Of a stretch of 64,000 nt of DNA, positions 9,442-20,286 are shown piece after piece. Source of the stretch: Actinomycetota bacterium. GTDB taxonomy: Bacteria; Actinomycetota; Actinomycetes; Propionibacteriales; Propionibacteriaceae. Under the pieces are notes generated by a model, which was not told where the DNA came from, did no database searches, and saw only the letters and a program-made list of their open reading frames with translations. The translations under genes and the position numbers were made by a program. The stretch covers positions 1 through 64,000 of the forward strand of contig JAIUOR010000015.1 in assembly GCA_020161795.1 (NCBI GenBank), given 5' to 3'. Numbering within the stretch: the first letter of the stretch is position 1; the number at the start of each line of letters is the position of its first letter.

Positions 9442-10548
9442 TCAGGAGTGGACGACGATCTCCACCCGCTGGAACTCCTTGACCTCGGTATAGCCGGTGG
9501 TGGCCATGGCGCGGCGCAGCGCGCCGACCAGGTTCATGGTGCCATCGGGGGTGTGCGAGGGGCCCAACAGGATCTCCTCCAGGGTGCCGATCGCGCCCAC
9601 CTTCACCCGTTCGCCGCGCGGCAGGGTGGGGTGCCAGGCTTCCGACCCCCAGTGGTAGCCCTTGCCGGGGGCGTCGAAGGACCGCGCCAGCGGCGTGCCC
9701 ACCATCACCGCGTCCGCGCCGCAGGCGATCGCCTTGGTGATGTCCCCGGAGCGGCCCAGCGCCCCGTCGGCGATCACGTGGACGTAGCGGCCGCCCGATT
9801 CGTCGAGGTAGTCGCGCCGGGCCTCGGCCACGTCCGACAGCGCCGAGGCCATCGGCACCTCGACGCCCAGCACGTTGCGGGTGCGCTTGGTCGCGCCGCC
9901 GCCGAAGCCGACCAGGACGCCGGCCGCGCCGGTGCGCATCAGGTGCAGCGCGGACTGGTAGGTGGCGCAGCCGCCCACGATCACCGGGACGTCGAGCTCG
10001 TAGATGAACTTCTTCAGGTTCAGCGGCTCAGAGACCGTCGAGACGTGCTCGGCCGAGACCGTCGTGCCGCGGATCACGAAGAAGTCCAGCCCCGCCTTCT
10101 CGATCACCGGTGCGAACTCGGCGCAGGTCTGCGGCGACAGGGCGCCGGCGACCGGCACACCGGCCTCCCGCAGTTCGGCCATCCGGGCGGTGATCAACTC
10201 GGCCTGGATGGGCGCGGCGTACAGCTCCTGCATCCGCCGGGTGGCGGTCACCTGATCCTCGATGCCGGCCAGCTCGTCCAGCAGGCCGGTCGGGTCCTCG
10301 TACTTCGTCCACAGGCCTTCGAGGTTGAGCACGCCCAGGCCGCCCAGCCGGCCCAGCGCGATCGCGGTGGCCGGCGACATCACGGAATCCATCGGTGCGG
10401 CGACGATCGGGAAGTCGAAGGTGAGGGCATCGATCCGCCAGCCGAGGTTGACCTCCTCGATGCCGCGGGTGCGCCGGTTCGGGACGATGGCGATGTCGTC
10501 GAACCCGAAGACGGGCACGGCACGCTTGGAACGTCCGATGTCGATCAT
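9442..10548 (-). CDS. guaB3: GuaB3-family IMP dehydrogenase-related protein
   Basis: This 368-residue TIM-barrel protein begins MIDIGRSKRAVPVFGFDDIA, the hallmark of the GuaB3 family that accompanies GuaB in actinobacteria. It lacks CBS domains. The loop that in true IMPDHs carries the catalytic Cys is replaced by GVLVGFGGGATKRTRNVLG, consistent with a distinct activity. Family members have been studied as possible GMP-reductase-like or auxiliary purine enzymes; the role here cannot be stated. It lies 13 bp downstream of guaB with an AAGGA ribosome binding site, so the two are co-transcribed. Confidence 0.9.
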   Translation of the reverse strand: MIDIGRSKRAVPVFGFDDIAIVPNRRTRGIEEVNLGWRIDALTFDFPIVAAPMDSVMSPATAIALGRLGGLGVLNLEGLWTKYEDPTGLLDELAGIEDQVTATRRMQELYAAPIQAELITARMAELREAGVPVAGALSPQTCAEFAPVIEKAGLDFFVIRGTTVSAEHVSTVSEPLNLKKFIYELDVPVIVGGCATYQSALHLMRTGAAGVLVGFGGGATKRTRNVLGVEVPMASALSDVAEARRDYLDESGGRYVHVIADGALGRSGDITKAIACGADAVMVGTPLARSFDAPGKGYHWGSEAWHPTLPRGERVKVGAIGTLEEILLGPSHTPDGTMNLVGALRRAMATTGYTEVKEFQRVEIVVHS

Positions 10549-10561
10549 GTGGCTTCCTTGC

Positions 10562-12112
<1,551 letters not shown>

Positions 12113-12117
12113 TCATC

Positions 12118-13026
12118 CTAACCCCGCCCGGGGCCCCGCTGGTCGCCGTGGCCAAGGGCTGCGAAGGCCCTGGTCAAGGTGGGCTGGGCGAAGGTGAAGC
12201 CGGCATCCAGCAGGCGCGCCGGGCGAACCCGGGTGCTCGCCAGCAGCACCTCGTCGACGAACTCGCGGGTGAACAGCGTCCGCACGGCCAGCAGCGGCAT
12301 GGGGATCAGGGTGGGCCGGTTCAGGAAGCGGCCGTAGGCGCGGGTGAAGGCGGCATTCGTGACCGGATTGGGGGCCACGAGGTTGACCGGACCGGTCAGC
12401 TCGGAATCCAGCAGCCAGGTCACGGCCCGCAGCCAGTCGGGCAGGCCGATCCAGGAGACGAACTGGCGTCCGCTGCCGATCCGTCCGCCCAGCCCCGCGG
12501 AGAAGAGCGCCTTCTGGGCGCCCAGGAAGCCACCCGATGGGGTCAGCACGTTGCCGGTGCGCAGGGTGGTTGTGGGTACGGCGCAGTGGCCGGCTGCGGT
12601 TTCCCAGTCGACGCAGAGCTGGGGCAGAAAGCCGCGCCCGGGTGGGGTGGTCTCGTCGACCACCTCGATTCCGGCGTCCCCGTAGTAGCCGATCGCCGAG
12701 GCGTTCAGCAGCCGCTGGCAGCGCCCGTCCGGGTCGATGCTGGTGACGATGGTCAGCGTGCTGGAGATGCGCGAGCGCCGCAGTTCGGCCTTGCGTTCCT
12801 TCGTCCACCGGCCGCCGCCGATCGATGCGCCGGCGAGGTTGACGACCGCGTCCACGTCGGTCAGGCCCGGGGCGTCGATCCGTCCGGCGTCGGGATCCCA
12901 GTGACGCTGGTCGGAGGCCGTCACCTGGCCGCGCACCAGCCGCACGACCTCGTGTCCCTGTTCGCGCAGCCGGCGCGACAGAGCACTCCCCAACAGGCCG
13001 GTGCTGCCGCCGATCGCTACGCGCAT
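12118..13026 (-). CDS. TIGR01777-family NAD-dependent epimerase-like protein
   Basis: A 302-residue SDR-fold protein with nucleotide-binding motif GGSTGLLGSAL at residues 6-16, VVNLAGASIGGGRWT, and a C-terminal domain with PMPLLAVRTLFTREF typical of the TIGR01777 (SDR39U1) family. Members are annotated as nucleoside-diphosphate-sugar epimerases but the substrate is generally unknown. The ATG at 13026 is chosen because the family begins MRVAIGGSTG; a CAGGAT box (one mismatch to TANNNT) lies 6 nt upstream. The 3' end is 35 bp from the guaB start, so it is upstream of guaB in the same direction. Confidence 0.82.
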   Translation of the reverse strand: MRVAIGGSTGLLGSALSRRLREQGHEVVRLVRGQVTASDQRHWDPDAGRIDAPGLTDVDAVVNLAGASIGGGRWTKERKAELRRSRISSTLTIVTSIDPDGRCQRLLNASAIGYYGDAGIEVVDETTPPGRGFLPQLCVDWETAAGHCAVPTTTLRTGNVLTPSGGFLGAQKALFSAGLGGRIGSGRQFVSWIGLPDWLRAVTWLLDSELTGPVNLVAPNPVTNAAFTRAYGRFLNRPTLIPMPLLAVRTLFTREFVDEVLLASTRVRPARLLDAGFTFAQPTLTRAFAALGHGDQRGPGRG

Positions 13027-13386
13027 GGCCCGATCCTGCCATGCCGAGCAAGCACCGCAGGCGCCCGACGTCATACGGGGGTGACGCCGGGCTGCTCAGC
13101 GGCCCGGGCGAAGCGGCTCGGTGCAGCCTGGCGCTGCCACGCCTGGTCCAGCCCGGTGAGGCGACGCTGCCCACCGGTGATCGGCCCGGTCGTCGGCCGG
13201 CTCGACTCGCTCTTCCCGCTCCCGCATCGCGCCAGGCCGACGACCCGGCCTCTTCGGAGTCTTGCAGCCGGTGACCTCCGGCGAAACGGTCAGGCCCGGA
13301 AACCCCCAGTGGTCAGGGGACAATTCCCCCAGAGCTGAGGACGGATGGGATCGTGGTGCGCTGGACGGCATCGCTATGCTCGGAGC
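13027..13386. other. 360-bp divergent intergenic region, no gene recognised
   Basis: Separates the epimerase-like gene and the response regulator. Several GC-rich frames are open on both strands but none has a recognisable product or start signal. GGTCAGG occurs twice (near 13289 and 13313). The only clear signal is the -10 box TATGCT at 13375-13380 for the downstream gene. Confidence 0.5.
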
Positions 13387-14031
13387 GTGGCAGTGATGAC
13401 GGCGCGGATCGGCATCGTTGACGACCATCCGGCGATCCTGCTCGGGACAACGGCCATCCTCAACGCGCGCGACGGCTTGCACGTGGTGGCGACCGCCCCC
13501 ACGGTCTCGGAGTTGCTTTCCCGCGGAGTGGGGCTCGACGTGGTGCTGCTCGACCTGGTGCTGGCCGACGGCACGACCCCGGCGGAGAACGTCGCCCGGC
13601 TGACCGCGTCGAGTATCCCGGTGATCGCCTACACCTCCGGCGACCGCCCGCAGTTGGTGCGCGAGGCGAGCCGGGCCGGCGCGGCCGGCATGGTGCGCAA
13701 GTCCGAGCTTCCCGAGGCGATCGTCGAAGCGGTGCGAACCGTCCTGGGCGGCGGGGTGGTGGCCAGCACCGACTGGGCCAGCGCGCTGGACACCGATCGC
13801 GAGTTCGTCAACGCCAGGCTCACCGGCCGCGAGGCCGAGGTGTTGGGGCTGTATGCCTCGGGTGAGACCGCCGAGCGGGTGGCGGCGTTGCTGTTCATCA
13901 CCAAGGAGACGGTCTACGACCACATCCGGCGGATCCGCGCCAAGTACGCCGCGGCCGCCCGGCCCGCGCCGACCAAGCTCGATCTGTACCACCGCGCGGT
14001 CGAGGACGGCATCGTCCCACGCGGGCGATGA
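13387..14031 (+). CDS. LuxR-family response regulator
   Basis: A 214-residue regulator starting VAVMTARIGIVDDH. Receiver features are VDDH (11-14), phosphoacceptor D56 in VVLLDLVLADG, and the conserved Lys in AAGMVRKSELPE; the C-terminal LuxR helix-turn-helix contains LTGREAEVLGLYASGET and ETVYDHIRRIRAKY. The GTG at 13387 is preferred because TATGCT (13375-13380) stands 6 nt upstream, the leaderless pattern; the GTG at 13393 or ATG at 13396 would shorten the protein by two or three residues. It overlaps the kinase gene by 4 bp and heads a three-gene operon. Confidence 0.87.
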   Translation: MAVMTARIGIVDDHPAILLGTTAILNARDGLHVVATAPTVSELLSRGVGLDVVLLDLVLADGTTPAENVARLTASSIPVIAYTSGDRPQLVREASRAGAAGMVRKSELPEAIVEAVRTVLGGGVVASTDWASALDTDREFVNARLTGREAEVLGLYASGETAERVAALLFITKETVYDHIRRIRAKYAAAARPAPTKLDLYHRAVEDGIVPRGR

Positions 14032-15158
14032 GCGTCGACGCCTCCCGGCGGTCGGTCGGCCTGCTGATCTCCCTGGGCGGCGTGCTCCTGATCGCCGGAC
14101 GGATTCCGTCCGCGCTCGCGCAAACCCCGTACTTCGCCCCGTCCTGGACGGTGACAGCGCTGGCGTGCGTCGGTCTGCTGGTGGCGCTGGCCGGGTTCGG
14201 ACGGACACTGCCCGGCCCGGCACTGCGGTTCGGCTGGGCGGCCGTGCCTGCGCTGGCCTGGCTGCTGCTGTTCACCTGGGCCGGTGCCTACGGCGGGGCC
14301 GACCTGGCGGACGTCGACCCCTGGTTCCGTGGCCTGGTGCCGGCCGTGCTCTGCTACCCGCTGTTGCTGGTGCGGCCGTGGGCCGCGTTCGGTCTCGCGG
14401 TCGGCCTCACCCTCACCCCTCCGCTGTCCACGATGGTGTTCGCCGGCGGGCTGACGCCGCGCTTCGCCACCGACACCGTGATGCACTTCGGGAACCTGAT
14501 GTTCGTCGGGATCATCGCCGGAGTGCTGGCCAGATTGCGCCACCTGGAGGCGCAGGAGGCCGCCGCGCAGCGGCAGCGAGCGCTCGAGCTGGCCGCGCAG
14601 GCGTCCGCCGAGCGGCAGTTGGCGGTGGCGCGGCTGGTTCACGACGAGGTCTTGTCGACCCTGGTGGGAGCCCTGCAGAGCGACGGTGCGCCGATGGTCC
14701 GGCAGGCCGCCGAACAGGCCCTCTCGCGACTGCGGACGGCGGGCGTGGCGCACCCGGGCGCCGAGCCGGTGACGTTCGGGCAGGTGACCCAGCTGGTGAC
14801 CGAGGCGGTGCGGGCAGGCGGGGTGGCCGTCGAGGTGGCCGCGGAGAACCTCCCGGACGCGGAGTTGCCGCGGGTGGCCGCGGACGCGCTGGTGCAGGCC
14901 TCCGCCGAGGCGGTGCGCAATGCCGCCCGTCATGGTGGGGCGCGGGTGCGGGTGACGATCTCGTCCGCCGAGGATCCGGGCGGGCTGCGGATCCGGATCG
15001 AGGACGACGGGCCGGGCTTCGATCCGGCCGGCCTGCCCCCGGATCGGCTCGGCGTGCGGCAAAGCATCGACGGACGGCTACAGGCCGCCGGCGGGCGCGC
15101 CGGCTTCGGCCAGGCTCCCGGTGGCGGTACCCGGGTCGACCTCCGGTGGCCGGCATGA
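14028..15158 (+). CDS. Membrane sensor histidine kinase
   Basis: The 376-residue kinase has about five membrane helices in residues 10-170, a coiled linker rich in Ala, Gln and Glu (172-198), the phosphoacceptor H205 in ARLVHDEVLSTLVGAL, N-box AEAVRNAARHGG, and the ATP lid RIEDDGPGFDPAGLPPDRLG. The HDEV context is the HATPase/LuxR-partner subtype common in actinobacteria. It should phosphorylate the regulator encoded upstream (ATGA overlap). Its 3' end overlaps the next membrane-protein gene by 4 bp, so all three are co-translated. The signal sensed is unknown. Confidence 0.87.
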   Translation: MSVDASRRSVGLLISLGGVLLIAGRIPSALAQTPYFAPSWTVTALACVGLLVALAGFGRTLPGPALRFGWAAVPALAWLLLFTWAGAYGGADLADVDPWFRGLVPAVLCYPLLLVRPWAAFGLAVGLTLTPPLSTMVFAGGLTPRFATDTVMHFGNLMFVGIIAGVLARLRHLEAQEAAAQRQRALELAAQASAERQLAVARLVHDEVLSTLVGALQSDGAPMVRQAAEQALSRLRTAGVAHPGAEPVTFGQVTQLVTEAVRAGGVAVEVAAENLPDAELPRVAADALVQASAEAVRNAARHGGARVRVTISSAEDPGGLRIRIEDDGPGFDPAGLPPDRLGVRQSIDGRLQAAGGRAGFGQAPGGGTRVDLRWPA

Positions 15159-16141
15159 CCGTGGAGCATCGGACAGCATCCGTTCCCGGGCTGGGTGCGG
15201 CGGGCTTCGACAGCGGCCGGGCACGCTGGGCGCTGGTCGTGGTCTGGGTGACGGGGATCGCGCACGGCTTCGTCGTCGGCCATCTGCCCTCGGGCGTTGC
15301 TCCGGTGATCCTCGCCTACCTCGCCAGCCTGGCGGCGGCGCTGCTGCTGACCAGCCGGCGTCCCGCGCCGCTCACGGTGTTCCAGGCAACCCTGCTGGCA
15401 GCCTGCGCGGTGTTCAGCAGCGGGGTCTCCCTCCAGTTCGCCGAAGCGGACAGCTGGCTGCTGCAGTTCCCCTGCTATGTGGCGGCGATGATGATTCCGC
15501 GCGGGAATCCGATTGCCGGCGGCGCGGCCGGGGGCGTCATCATCGCGCTCGTGATCGGCTGGGGGATCACCACCGGCGAGCCGGCGGCGGTGCTGGTGAG
15601 CATGATCGCCGATCCGGCGGCGGGGCTGCTGGTGGGCTACGTCTGGCTGCTCGCGCTGCGGTACTTCGTGGTGCGGGAACGAGCGGCCCGCGATCGCGTT
15701 GCCGAGGCCGGGGCGAGTGAGGCGGCGGCGCTGGCCGCCGGCGAGGCAGCCACCGCGGATCTGGCGGGGATCGAGGCGGTCGTCGCGCCGGTGCTGAGCG
15801 ACCTGGCCGCCGGGCGGCCGCTGGATGAGGCATTCCGGGCCGAGCTGGGCATCGCCGAAGCGGTGGTCCGGGATCGGATCCGGGTGCCGCAGTTGCGGCA
15901 CCCGCGGCTTGAGGAGTCCCTGGTGCGGGCCCGTCGCCGCGGGGTGCGGGTCCTGCTGGTCGGCGAGCCCTCCGGGGTGCGGGGACTGGATTCCGGGACG
16001 GCCGCCACACTCTCCGGGCTGGTGGATTCGGTGGCGACGGGCGGTATCACGATCCGCGCGGTTCCCGGGCAGGCCGCGGTGACGGCCGTCCTCGATCGCG
16101 CTGGTGAGATCGAGCGAGTGGAGCTGCTGCCCGGTAGCTGA
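15155..16141 (+). CDS. Membrane protein with pseudo-sensor architecture, third member of a two-component operon
   Basis: This 328-residue protein has about six membrane helices (roughly residues 28-180), then a charged Ala-rich linker with RERAARDRVAEAGASEAAAL, and a soluble C-terminal domain of about 120 residues with VVRDRIRVPQLRHPRLEES and RARRRGVRVLLVGEP. The layout copies that of a sensor kinase, but no phosphoacceptor His box and no ATP-binding N or G box are visible. Similar proteins accompany LuxR-type two-component genes in other actinobacteria and have no agreed function. Overlap ATGA with the kinase gene implies stoichiometric production. It may be an input or modulator subunit for the kinase; that is inference. 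Confidence 0.65.
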   Translation: MTVEHRTASVPGLGAAGFDSGRARWALVVVWVTGIAHGFVVGHLPSGVAPVILAYLASLAAALLLTSRRPAPLTVFQATLLAACAVFSSGVSLQFAEADSWLLQFPCYVAAMMIPRGNPIAGGAAGGVIIALVIGWGITTGEPAAVLVSMIADPAAGLLVGYVWLLALRYFVVRERAARDRVAEAGASEAAALAAGEAATADLAGIEAVVAPVLSDLAAGRPLDEAFRAELGIAEAVVRDRIRVPQLRHPRLEESLVRARRRGVRVLLVGEPSGVRGLDSGTAATLSGLVDSVATGGITIRAVPGQAAVTAVLDRAGEIERVELLPGS

Positions 16142-16142
16142 C

Positions 16143-17561
16143 CTACCGGATCACGCCGTGCCAGACGGCGGTCTGGACGGCGTTCCAGTTCGCGAACCCC
16201 ACCGCGGATCCGTACACCCACCGGCACTGTCGCCGGGTGAGCGGAATCAGGGCGAGGAGGGCCAGGCTCCACGGCAGGTACCAGGGGTGCAACGCCTGGC
16301 CGAGGACGGCGAGCGCGAACGAACCCCAGGCCACCGCCGCCAGCGGACGGTCGGCGAAGGTCACCACCACCCAGCCCAGGACCACCAGCAACACCGCGGT
16401 GCCGATCAGGCCCGCCACGGCCAGGACGGCCTCGGCATCGCCGCCGCTCCAGGACGCGATCGCCGCGGCGCCCTTCGACAGCAGGGCCAGCGGCGCCGGG
16501 GTGGGCGCCCGGCCCATCAGGTCGAGGCCGGCCACCCAGCCGAAGCCGAGCCCGGTGCCCAGGCAGATCGCGGCGAAGGTGGCGACCGTGACGGCGGTGG
16601 CGATCGCCGTCCGCCAACCGAGCAGCCATAGCCGTCGCGGCAGCGGGGAGGCTGCCAGCGCGGCGGCGACCGGCAGCCCGGCGACCGCGATCACCGCCAG
16701 CCCGCCCTGTTGCTTGAGTGCCATGGCCACCCCCACGACGGCGGGCGCCAGCAGCAGGCTCATCCAGTCGGCCGGTACCCGTAGCACCAGCCAGATCGCC
16801 AGCAGGGTGACCGCCACCATCGGAGCGTCGTTGTGGGCGCCGCCCACGAAATGCAGGACGACCAGCGGATTCAGCACCCCCAGCCAGACGGCCACGCGAG
16901 GCGCGGGGACCGCGCCCCCGCGTGACGTCCCAACGAGCGGCACCCGCCGCGAGGAATCGACCGAGCCGCGGAGCTCGGCCGCGATCCGGGGAATCAGCCA
17001 CAGCATCGCCGCCAGGGCGAGCAGTACCGGAATCCGCATCGCCACGATCGACCAGTACGGATGAGCTCCGGCGAGGGAGACCATCGCCGCCTGCACCACG
17101 ATCGCCAGCGGGGGATAGGCCACGGTGCTGCCGGCCCACAGCGGATCGACCTGGCCGGCGAACGGCCCACCGCCGCCGGCCAGCCCGAGCAGATAGGGAT
17201 CCAGGCCCCGCAGTCGCATCCAGCCGAGGTCGGCGTACAGCACCGCGTCCGGGCTGAGTACCGGTGGCACCACCAGCAGCGGCAGACTCCACAGCGCCAG
17301 CACGGCCGCGGCCGGCGGGCCCGGGTTCGCCGGGGTGGGACGCAGCCGCCACCAGGCCCAGGTCAGGCCGGCCGCGCCGGCCCCGATGAGCACCCGGTTC
17401 AGCGGGATCGGGATCAGCGCGGCGGCCGTCATGACGGTGTCGTTGGGCCAGTACCCGGCGAAGGAATACTCCGGATGGGTGCTGCCCCAGGCGACCAGCG
17501 TGGTCGCCAGCATTCCCAGCCATACCCATCGATCGCGCAGGGTGGCGATGAGCGACGGCAT
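16143..17561 (-). CDS. GT-C mannosyltransferase-like membrane protein (MptB type)
   Basis: A 472-residue protein with about a dozen membrane helices. The first extracytoplasmic loop contains [17 protein letters not shown] and GLDPYLLGL, matching the region of MptB/MptA polyprenol-phosphomannose-dependent alpha-1,6-mannosyltransferases where the catalytic Asp lies. Such enzymes extend the mannan core of lipomannan or lipoglycan on the outer face of the membrane. A hydrophilic loop of 30 residues near 205-235 is Ser/Arg-rich. The start has AGGAAG 3-8 nt upstream. It ends 1 bp from the convergent sensor operon. Confidence 0.7.
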   Translation of the reverse strand: MPSLIATLRDRWVWLGMLATTLVAWGSTHPEYSFAGYWPNDTVMTAAALIPIPLNRVLIGAGAAGLTWAWWRLRPTPANPGPPAAAVLALWSLPLLVVPPVLSPDAVLYADLGWMRLRGLDPYLLGLAGGGGPFAGQVDPLWAGSTVAYPPLAIVVQAAMVSLAGAHPYWSIVAMRIPVLLALAAMLWLIPRIAAELRGSVDSSRRVPLVGTSRGGAVPAPRVAVWLGVLNPLVVLHFVGGAHNDAPMVAVTLLAIWLVLRVPADWMSLLLAPAVVGVAMALKQQGGLAVIAVAGLPVAAALAASPLPRRLWLLGWRTAIATAVTVATFAAICLGTGLGFGWVAGLDLMGRAPTPAPLALLSKGAAAIASWSGGDAEAVLAVAGLIGTAVLLVVLGWVVVTFADRPLAAVAWGSFALAVLGQALHPWYLPWSLALLALIPLTRRQCRWVYGSAVGFANWNAVQTAVWHGVIR

Positions 17562-17632
17562 GGCTTCCTGGAGTCGAGGACGGTAATGCCCCAGTCTAGG
17601 GCGCCTCGCTCACGAGACGGTGAGCCGGCGGC

Positions 17633-18241
17633 TCAGTCGTCGTAGCCGTAGCGGTCTTCCCAGCGATCCTCGACCCGGTCGGGGGCCTTGTACTGCCGCA
17701 GGATGTCCTTGCCCTTGCCGCCGGAGAGCTTGTCCTTGCCGGAGCCGCCCTCGATCAGGTCATGGCCGGACTGGCCGTAGAGCTTGTCCTTGCCCGAGTC
17801 GCCCTCGATGTGATCGTTGCCCGAGCCGCCGTAGATCCGGTCGGCACCGCTGCCGCCTTCCAGCGTGTCGTGGCCGGAGCCGCCGTAGATGACGTCCTTG
17901 CCGGATTCGCCGTCCACCTCGTCATGGCCGCTGCCGGCGTCGATCCAGTCGTTGCCGGAGCCGCCCTCGACCTCGTCGTTGCCGCTCCCCGCGCAGATGA
18001 CGTCGTTGCCGCCCCGTCCGTCGATCTCGTCGTGCCCGCCGAGCGCGACGATCACGTCGCGTCCCGAGGTTCCGTTGATCTCGTCGCTGCGTTCGGTGCC
18101 GACGATGGTGGCCGGGTAGCCGTTGCAGGTGTAGGCCGGGGTCGCCGCGTCGGCGGTGGTGGTGCCGACCAGGGCGAAGCCGCCGGCGAGCACCCCCGCG
18201 AACCCGACCGAGGCGATCCTGCGAAGCGTCCTGGTGTCCAT
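17633..18241 (-). CDS. Secreted RTX-like calcium-binding repeat protein
   Basis: The 202-residue protein has a signal peptide (about 1-33, ending ADAATPA), a short segment with one Cys, then 15 uninterrupted nonapeptides from residue 48 to 182. These follow the RTX consensus GGSGxDxUx, for example GGSGNDWID and GGSGADRIY, where paired repeats form a calcium-binding parallel beta-roll. It lacks any enzyme domain, and the final 20 residues are charged and aromatic (DRVEDRWEDRYGYDD). Type I secretion genes are not nearby and the N-terminal signal implies Sec export instead, unlike classical RTX toxins. AGAGAGGA lies upstream of the ATG. Function is unknown; calcium sequestration or a surface scaffold are possibilities. 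Confidence 0.85.
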   Translation of the reverse strand: MDTRTLRRIASVGFAGVLAGGFALVGTTTADAATPAYTCNGYPATIVGTERSDEINGTSGRDVIVALGGHDEIDGRGGNDVICAGSGNDEVEGGSGNDWIDAGSGHDEVDGESGKDVIYGGSGHDTLEGGSGADRIYGGSGNDHIEGDSGKDKLYGQSGHDLIEGGSGKDKLSGGKGKDILRQYKAPDRVEDRWEDRYGYDD

Positions 18242-18371
18242 GGTGCTGTCCTCTCTGCTGGGGGCGGTTCAGGCGACCGCTGTGAGCACAGTCGATCACC
18301 GCCCGGTGGGAGGCCGATGAATCGTGGATGAGAGCCTGTTCATCCAGCCCGTCACTACGCCACGATGAGCC

Positions 18372-20150
18372 ATGACCACAGATCGTCTGCCCGGTATGGG
18401 CGCGTTGGTGAGCCCGGAGGGCATCGGCTTCCGTGTCTGGGCGCCGCATGCCGAGACCGTGTCGGTGGTGGGGACCTTCAACGACTGGGATGCCGCCGCG
18501 ACACCGCTTGCCGGGGAGGACGACGGCTACTGGTACGGGTTCGAGCCCAGGGCGAAGGTGGGCGACCAGTACCGGTTCGAACTGGTCAACGGCGAGCAAC
18601 GGCTGTCGAAGGTCGATCCGTACGCGGCCCAGGTGACCAACTCGGTGGGCAACGGGGTGATCTACGACCATGCCGCCTTCGACTGGGAGGACGACGACTT
18701 CGCCTGTCCCGCCCACAACGAACTGGTGATCTACGAGTTGCACGCCGGCACCTTCGCCACCACCGAGGGCGAGGTCGGCGATCTCTCCGAGGTCTCCGAC
18801 CGGCTGGATCACCTGGTCCGGCTGGGCGTCAACGCCGTCCAGATCATGCCGGTGGCCGAGTTCGCCGGCGACTACTCCTGGGGCTACAACCCGGCGCACA
18901 TCTTCGCGGTGGAGAGCGCCTACGGCGGGCCGGACGCGCTGAAGGCGCTGGTCAGGCATGCCCACCGGCGCGGCCTGGCGGTGATCCTGGACGTGGTATA
19001 CAACCACTTCGGGCCGTCCGACCTCAACCTGTGGCAGTTCGACGGCTGGAACCAGGACGACAAGGGCGGCATCTACTTCTACAACGACTGGCGCTCGGCC
19101 ACGCCCTGGGGCGACACCCGTCCCGACTACGGACGCGGTGAGGTGCGCCAGTTCATCCACGACAACGCGCTGACCTGGCTGGAGGCCTTCCACGTCGACG
19201 GGCTGCGGTACGACATGACGCCCTACATGCGCAGCGTGGACGCCACCACGACGAACATCCCCGAGGGCTGGAGCCTGTGCCGCTGGATCAACACCGACAT
19301 CCGGGAGCGGTACCCCGACAAGATCCTGATCGCCGAGGATCTGCACTCCGATCCGTCCGTCAGCTCGACCGGGCCCGAGGGCGGTGCCTTCCATGCCCAG
19401 TGGGATGCCCAGTTCGTCCACCCGGTGCGGGAGGCGCTGATCGTCGCCGACGACGCCTGGCGCTCCACCGCCGAGGTGGCCACCGCGATCGGCTACTCCT
19501 ACGGCGACGCCTTCGCCCGGGTGATCTACACCGAATCCCACGACGAGGTGGCCAACGGCCAGGCCCGGGTGCCGCAGGAGGTGGATCCGGAGGATCCCAC
19601 CGGCTGGTACTCCCGCAAGCGCTCGACCCTGGGCGCCGGGCTGGTGCTCACCGCGCCCGGCATCCCGATGATCTTCCAGGGCCAGGAGTTCCTGGAGGGC
19701 GGCTGGTTCCGCGACGACGTGCCGCTGGACTGGGATCTGGACGAGGAGTTCCACGGCATCGTCCGGCTCTACCGGGATCTGATCCGGCTGCGGCGCAATA
19801 CCGCTGGCAGCACGGCCGGTCTCACCGGGCAGGGCCTGCTGATCTTCCACAACAACGACGAGGCCAACCTGCTGGCCTTCCAGCGCTGGCGCGACCATGG
19901 GCCCGGCGATGACACCGTGATCGTGGCCAACCTCTCCCACGAGCCGCGCAGCGGCTACCGGATCGGGATGCCGGCGCCGGGGGAGTGGCGGCTGCTGTTC
20001 AACAGCGACGCGGCGGTCTACTCCGATGCCTTCGGCGACCATCCCAGCGCGGACCTGGTCGCCACCGACGACGACTACGACGGCCTGACCGCCAGCGCCG
20101 AGATCACGATCGCCGGCTACTCGCTGTTGATCTACAGCTGGGCCGGCTGA
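18372..20150 (+). CDS. GH13 branching-enzyme-like protein with CBM48
   Basis: The 592-residue protein has an N-terminal CBM48 domain (about 10-105; FRVWAPHAETVSVVGTFNDW) and a GH13 barrel with LDVVYNHFG (206-214), nucleophile D281 in HVDGLRYDM, acid/base E322 in LIAEDLH and D391 in TESHDEVANG. The ESHDEV motif and SWGYNPAHIFAVE are those of 1,4-alpha-glucan branching enzymes and the related malto-oligosyltrehalose trehalohydrolases; the former is favoured. It is shorter than classical GlgB (about 700 residues). Divergent from the RTX-like gene across 130 bp. No other glycogen or trehalose gene is adjacent. Confidence 0.8.
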   Translation: MTTDRLPGMGALVSPEGIGFRVWAPHAETVSVVGTFNDWDAAATPLAGEDDGYWYGFEPRAKVGDQYRFELVNGEQRLSKVDPYAAQVTNSVGNGVIYDHAAFDWEDDDFACPAHNELVIYELHAGTFATTEGEVGDLSEVSDRLDHLVRLGVNAVQIMPVAEFAGDYSWGYNPAHIFAVESAYGGPDALKALVRHAHRRGLAVILDVVYNHFGPSDLNLWQFDGWNQDDKGGIYFYNDWRSATPWGDTRPDYGRGEVRQFIHDNALTWLEAFHVDGLRYDMTPYMRSVDATTTNIPEGWSLCRWINTDIRERYPDKILIAEDLHSDPSVSSTGPEGGAFHAQWDAQFVHPVREALIVADDAWRSTAEVATAIGYSYGDAFARVIYTESHDEVANGQARVPQEVDPEDPTGWYSRKRSTLGAGLVLTAPGIPMIFQGQEFLEGGWFRDDVPLDWDLDEEFHGIVRLYRDLIRLRRNTAGSTAGLTGQGLLIFHNNDEANLLAFQRWRDHGPGDDTVIVANLSHEPRSGYRIGMPAPGEWRLLFNSDAAVYSDAFGDHPSADLVATDDDYDGLTASAEITIAGYSLLIYSWAG

Positions 20151-20201
20151 GCCCCCGCGCCCCGCTGCGCCCGCTGGCTGCCCTGCGTCACTGGAACTTT
20201 C

Positions 20202-20256
20202 TGCCACATAGTCCCTCTCCGCGACGGATATGTCGTGGGGCTTCGACTATGTGGCA
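20202..20256 (+). repeat. 55-bp palindromic element, copy 2
   Basis: Perfect arms TGCCACATAGTC (20202-20213) and GACTATGTGGCA (20245-20256), extended outward by CTTTC/AAAAG to 17 bp with one mismatch. An inner stem CCGCGAC/GTCGTGG closes on a GGATAT loop. It lies between the branching-enzyme gene and the gntR promoter. Copies also occur at 138 and 54502. Confidence 0.85.
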
Positions 20257-20286
20257 AAAAGCGCACCGGGCTGGCCGAGGCAGGTC

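Noticed and set aside
17773-18098. Short-period repeats in the RTX-like gene as a CRISPR or minisatellite.
   Set aside because: The period is 27 bp in frame and encodes nonapeptides; no spacers or cas genes are present.
17922-20207. A 761-codon minus-strand frame over the branching-enzyme gene, and similar long frames at 41808-44660 and 54570-56753.
   Set aside because: All are shadows of well-supported genes; the last also extends leuB upstream through ilvE in antisense, which is excluded by the conserved leuB start.
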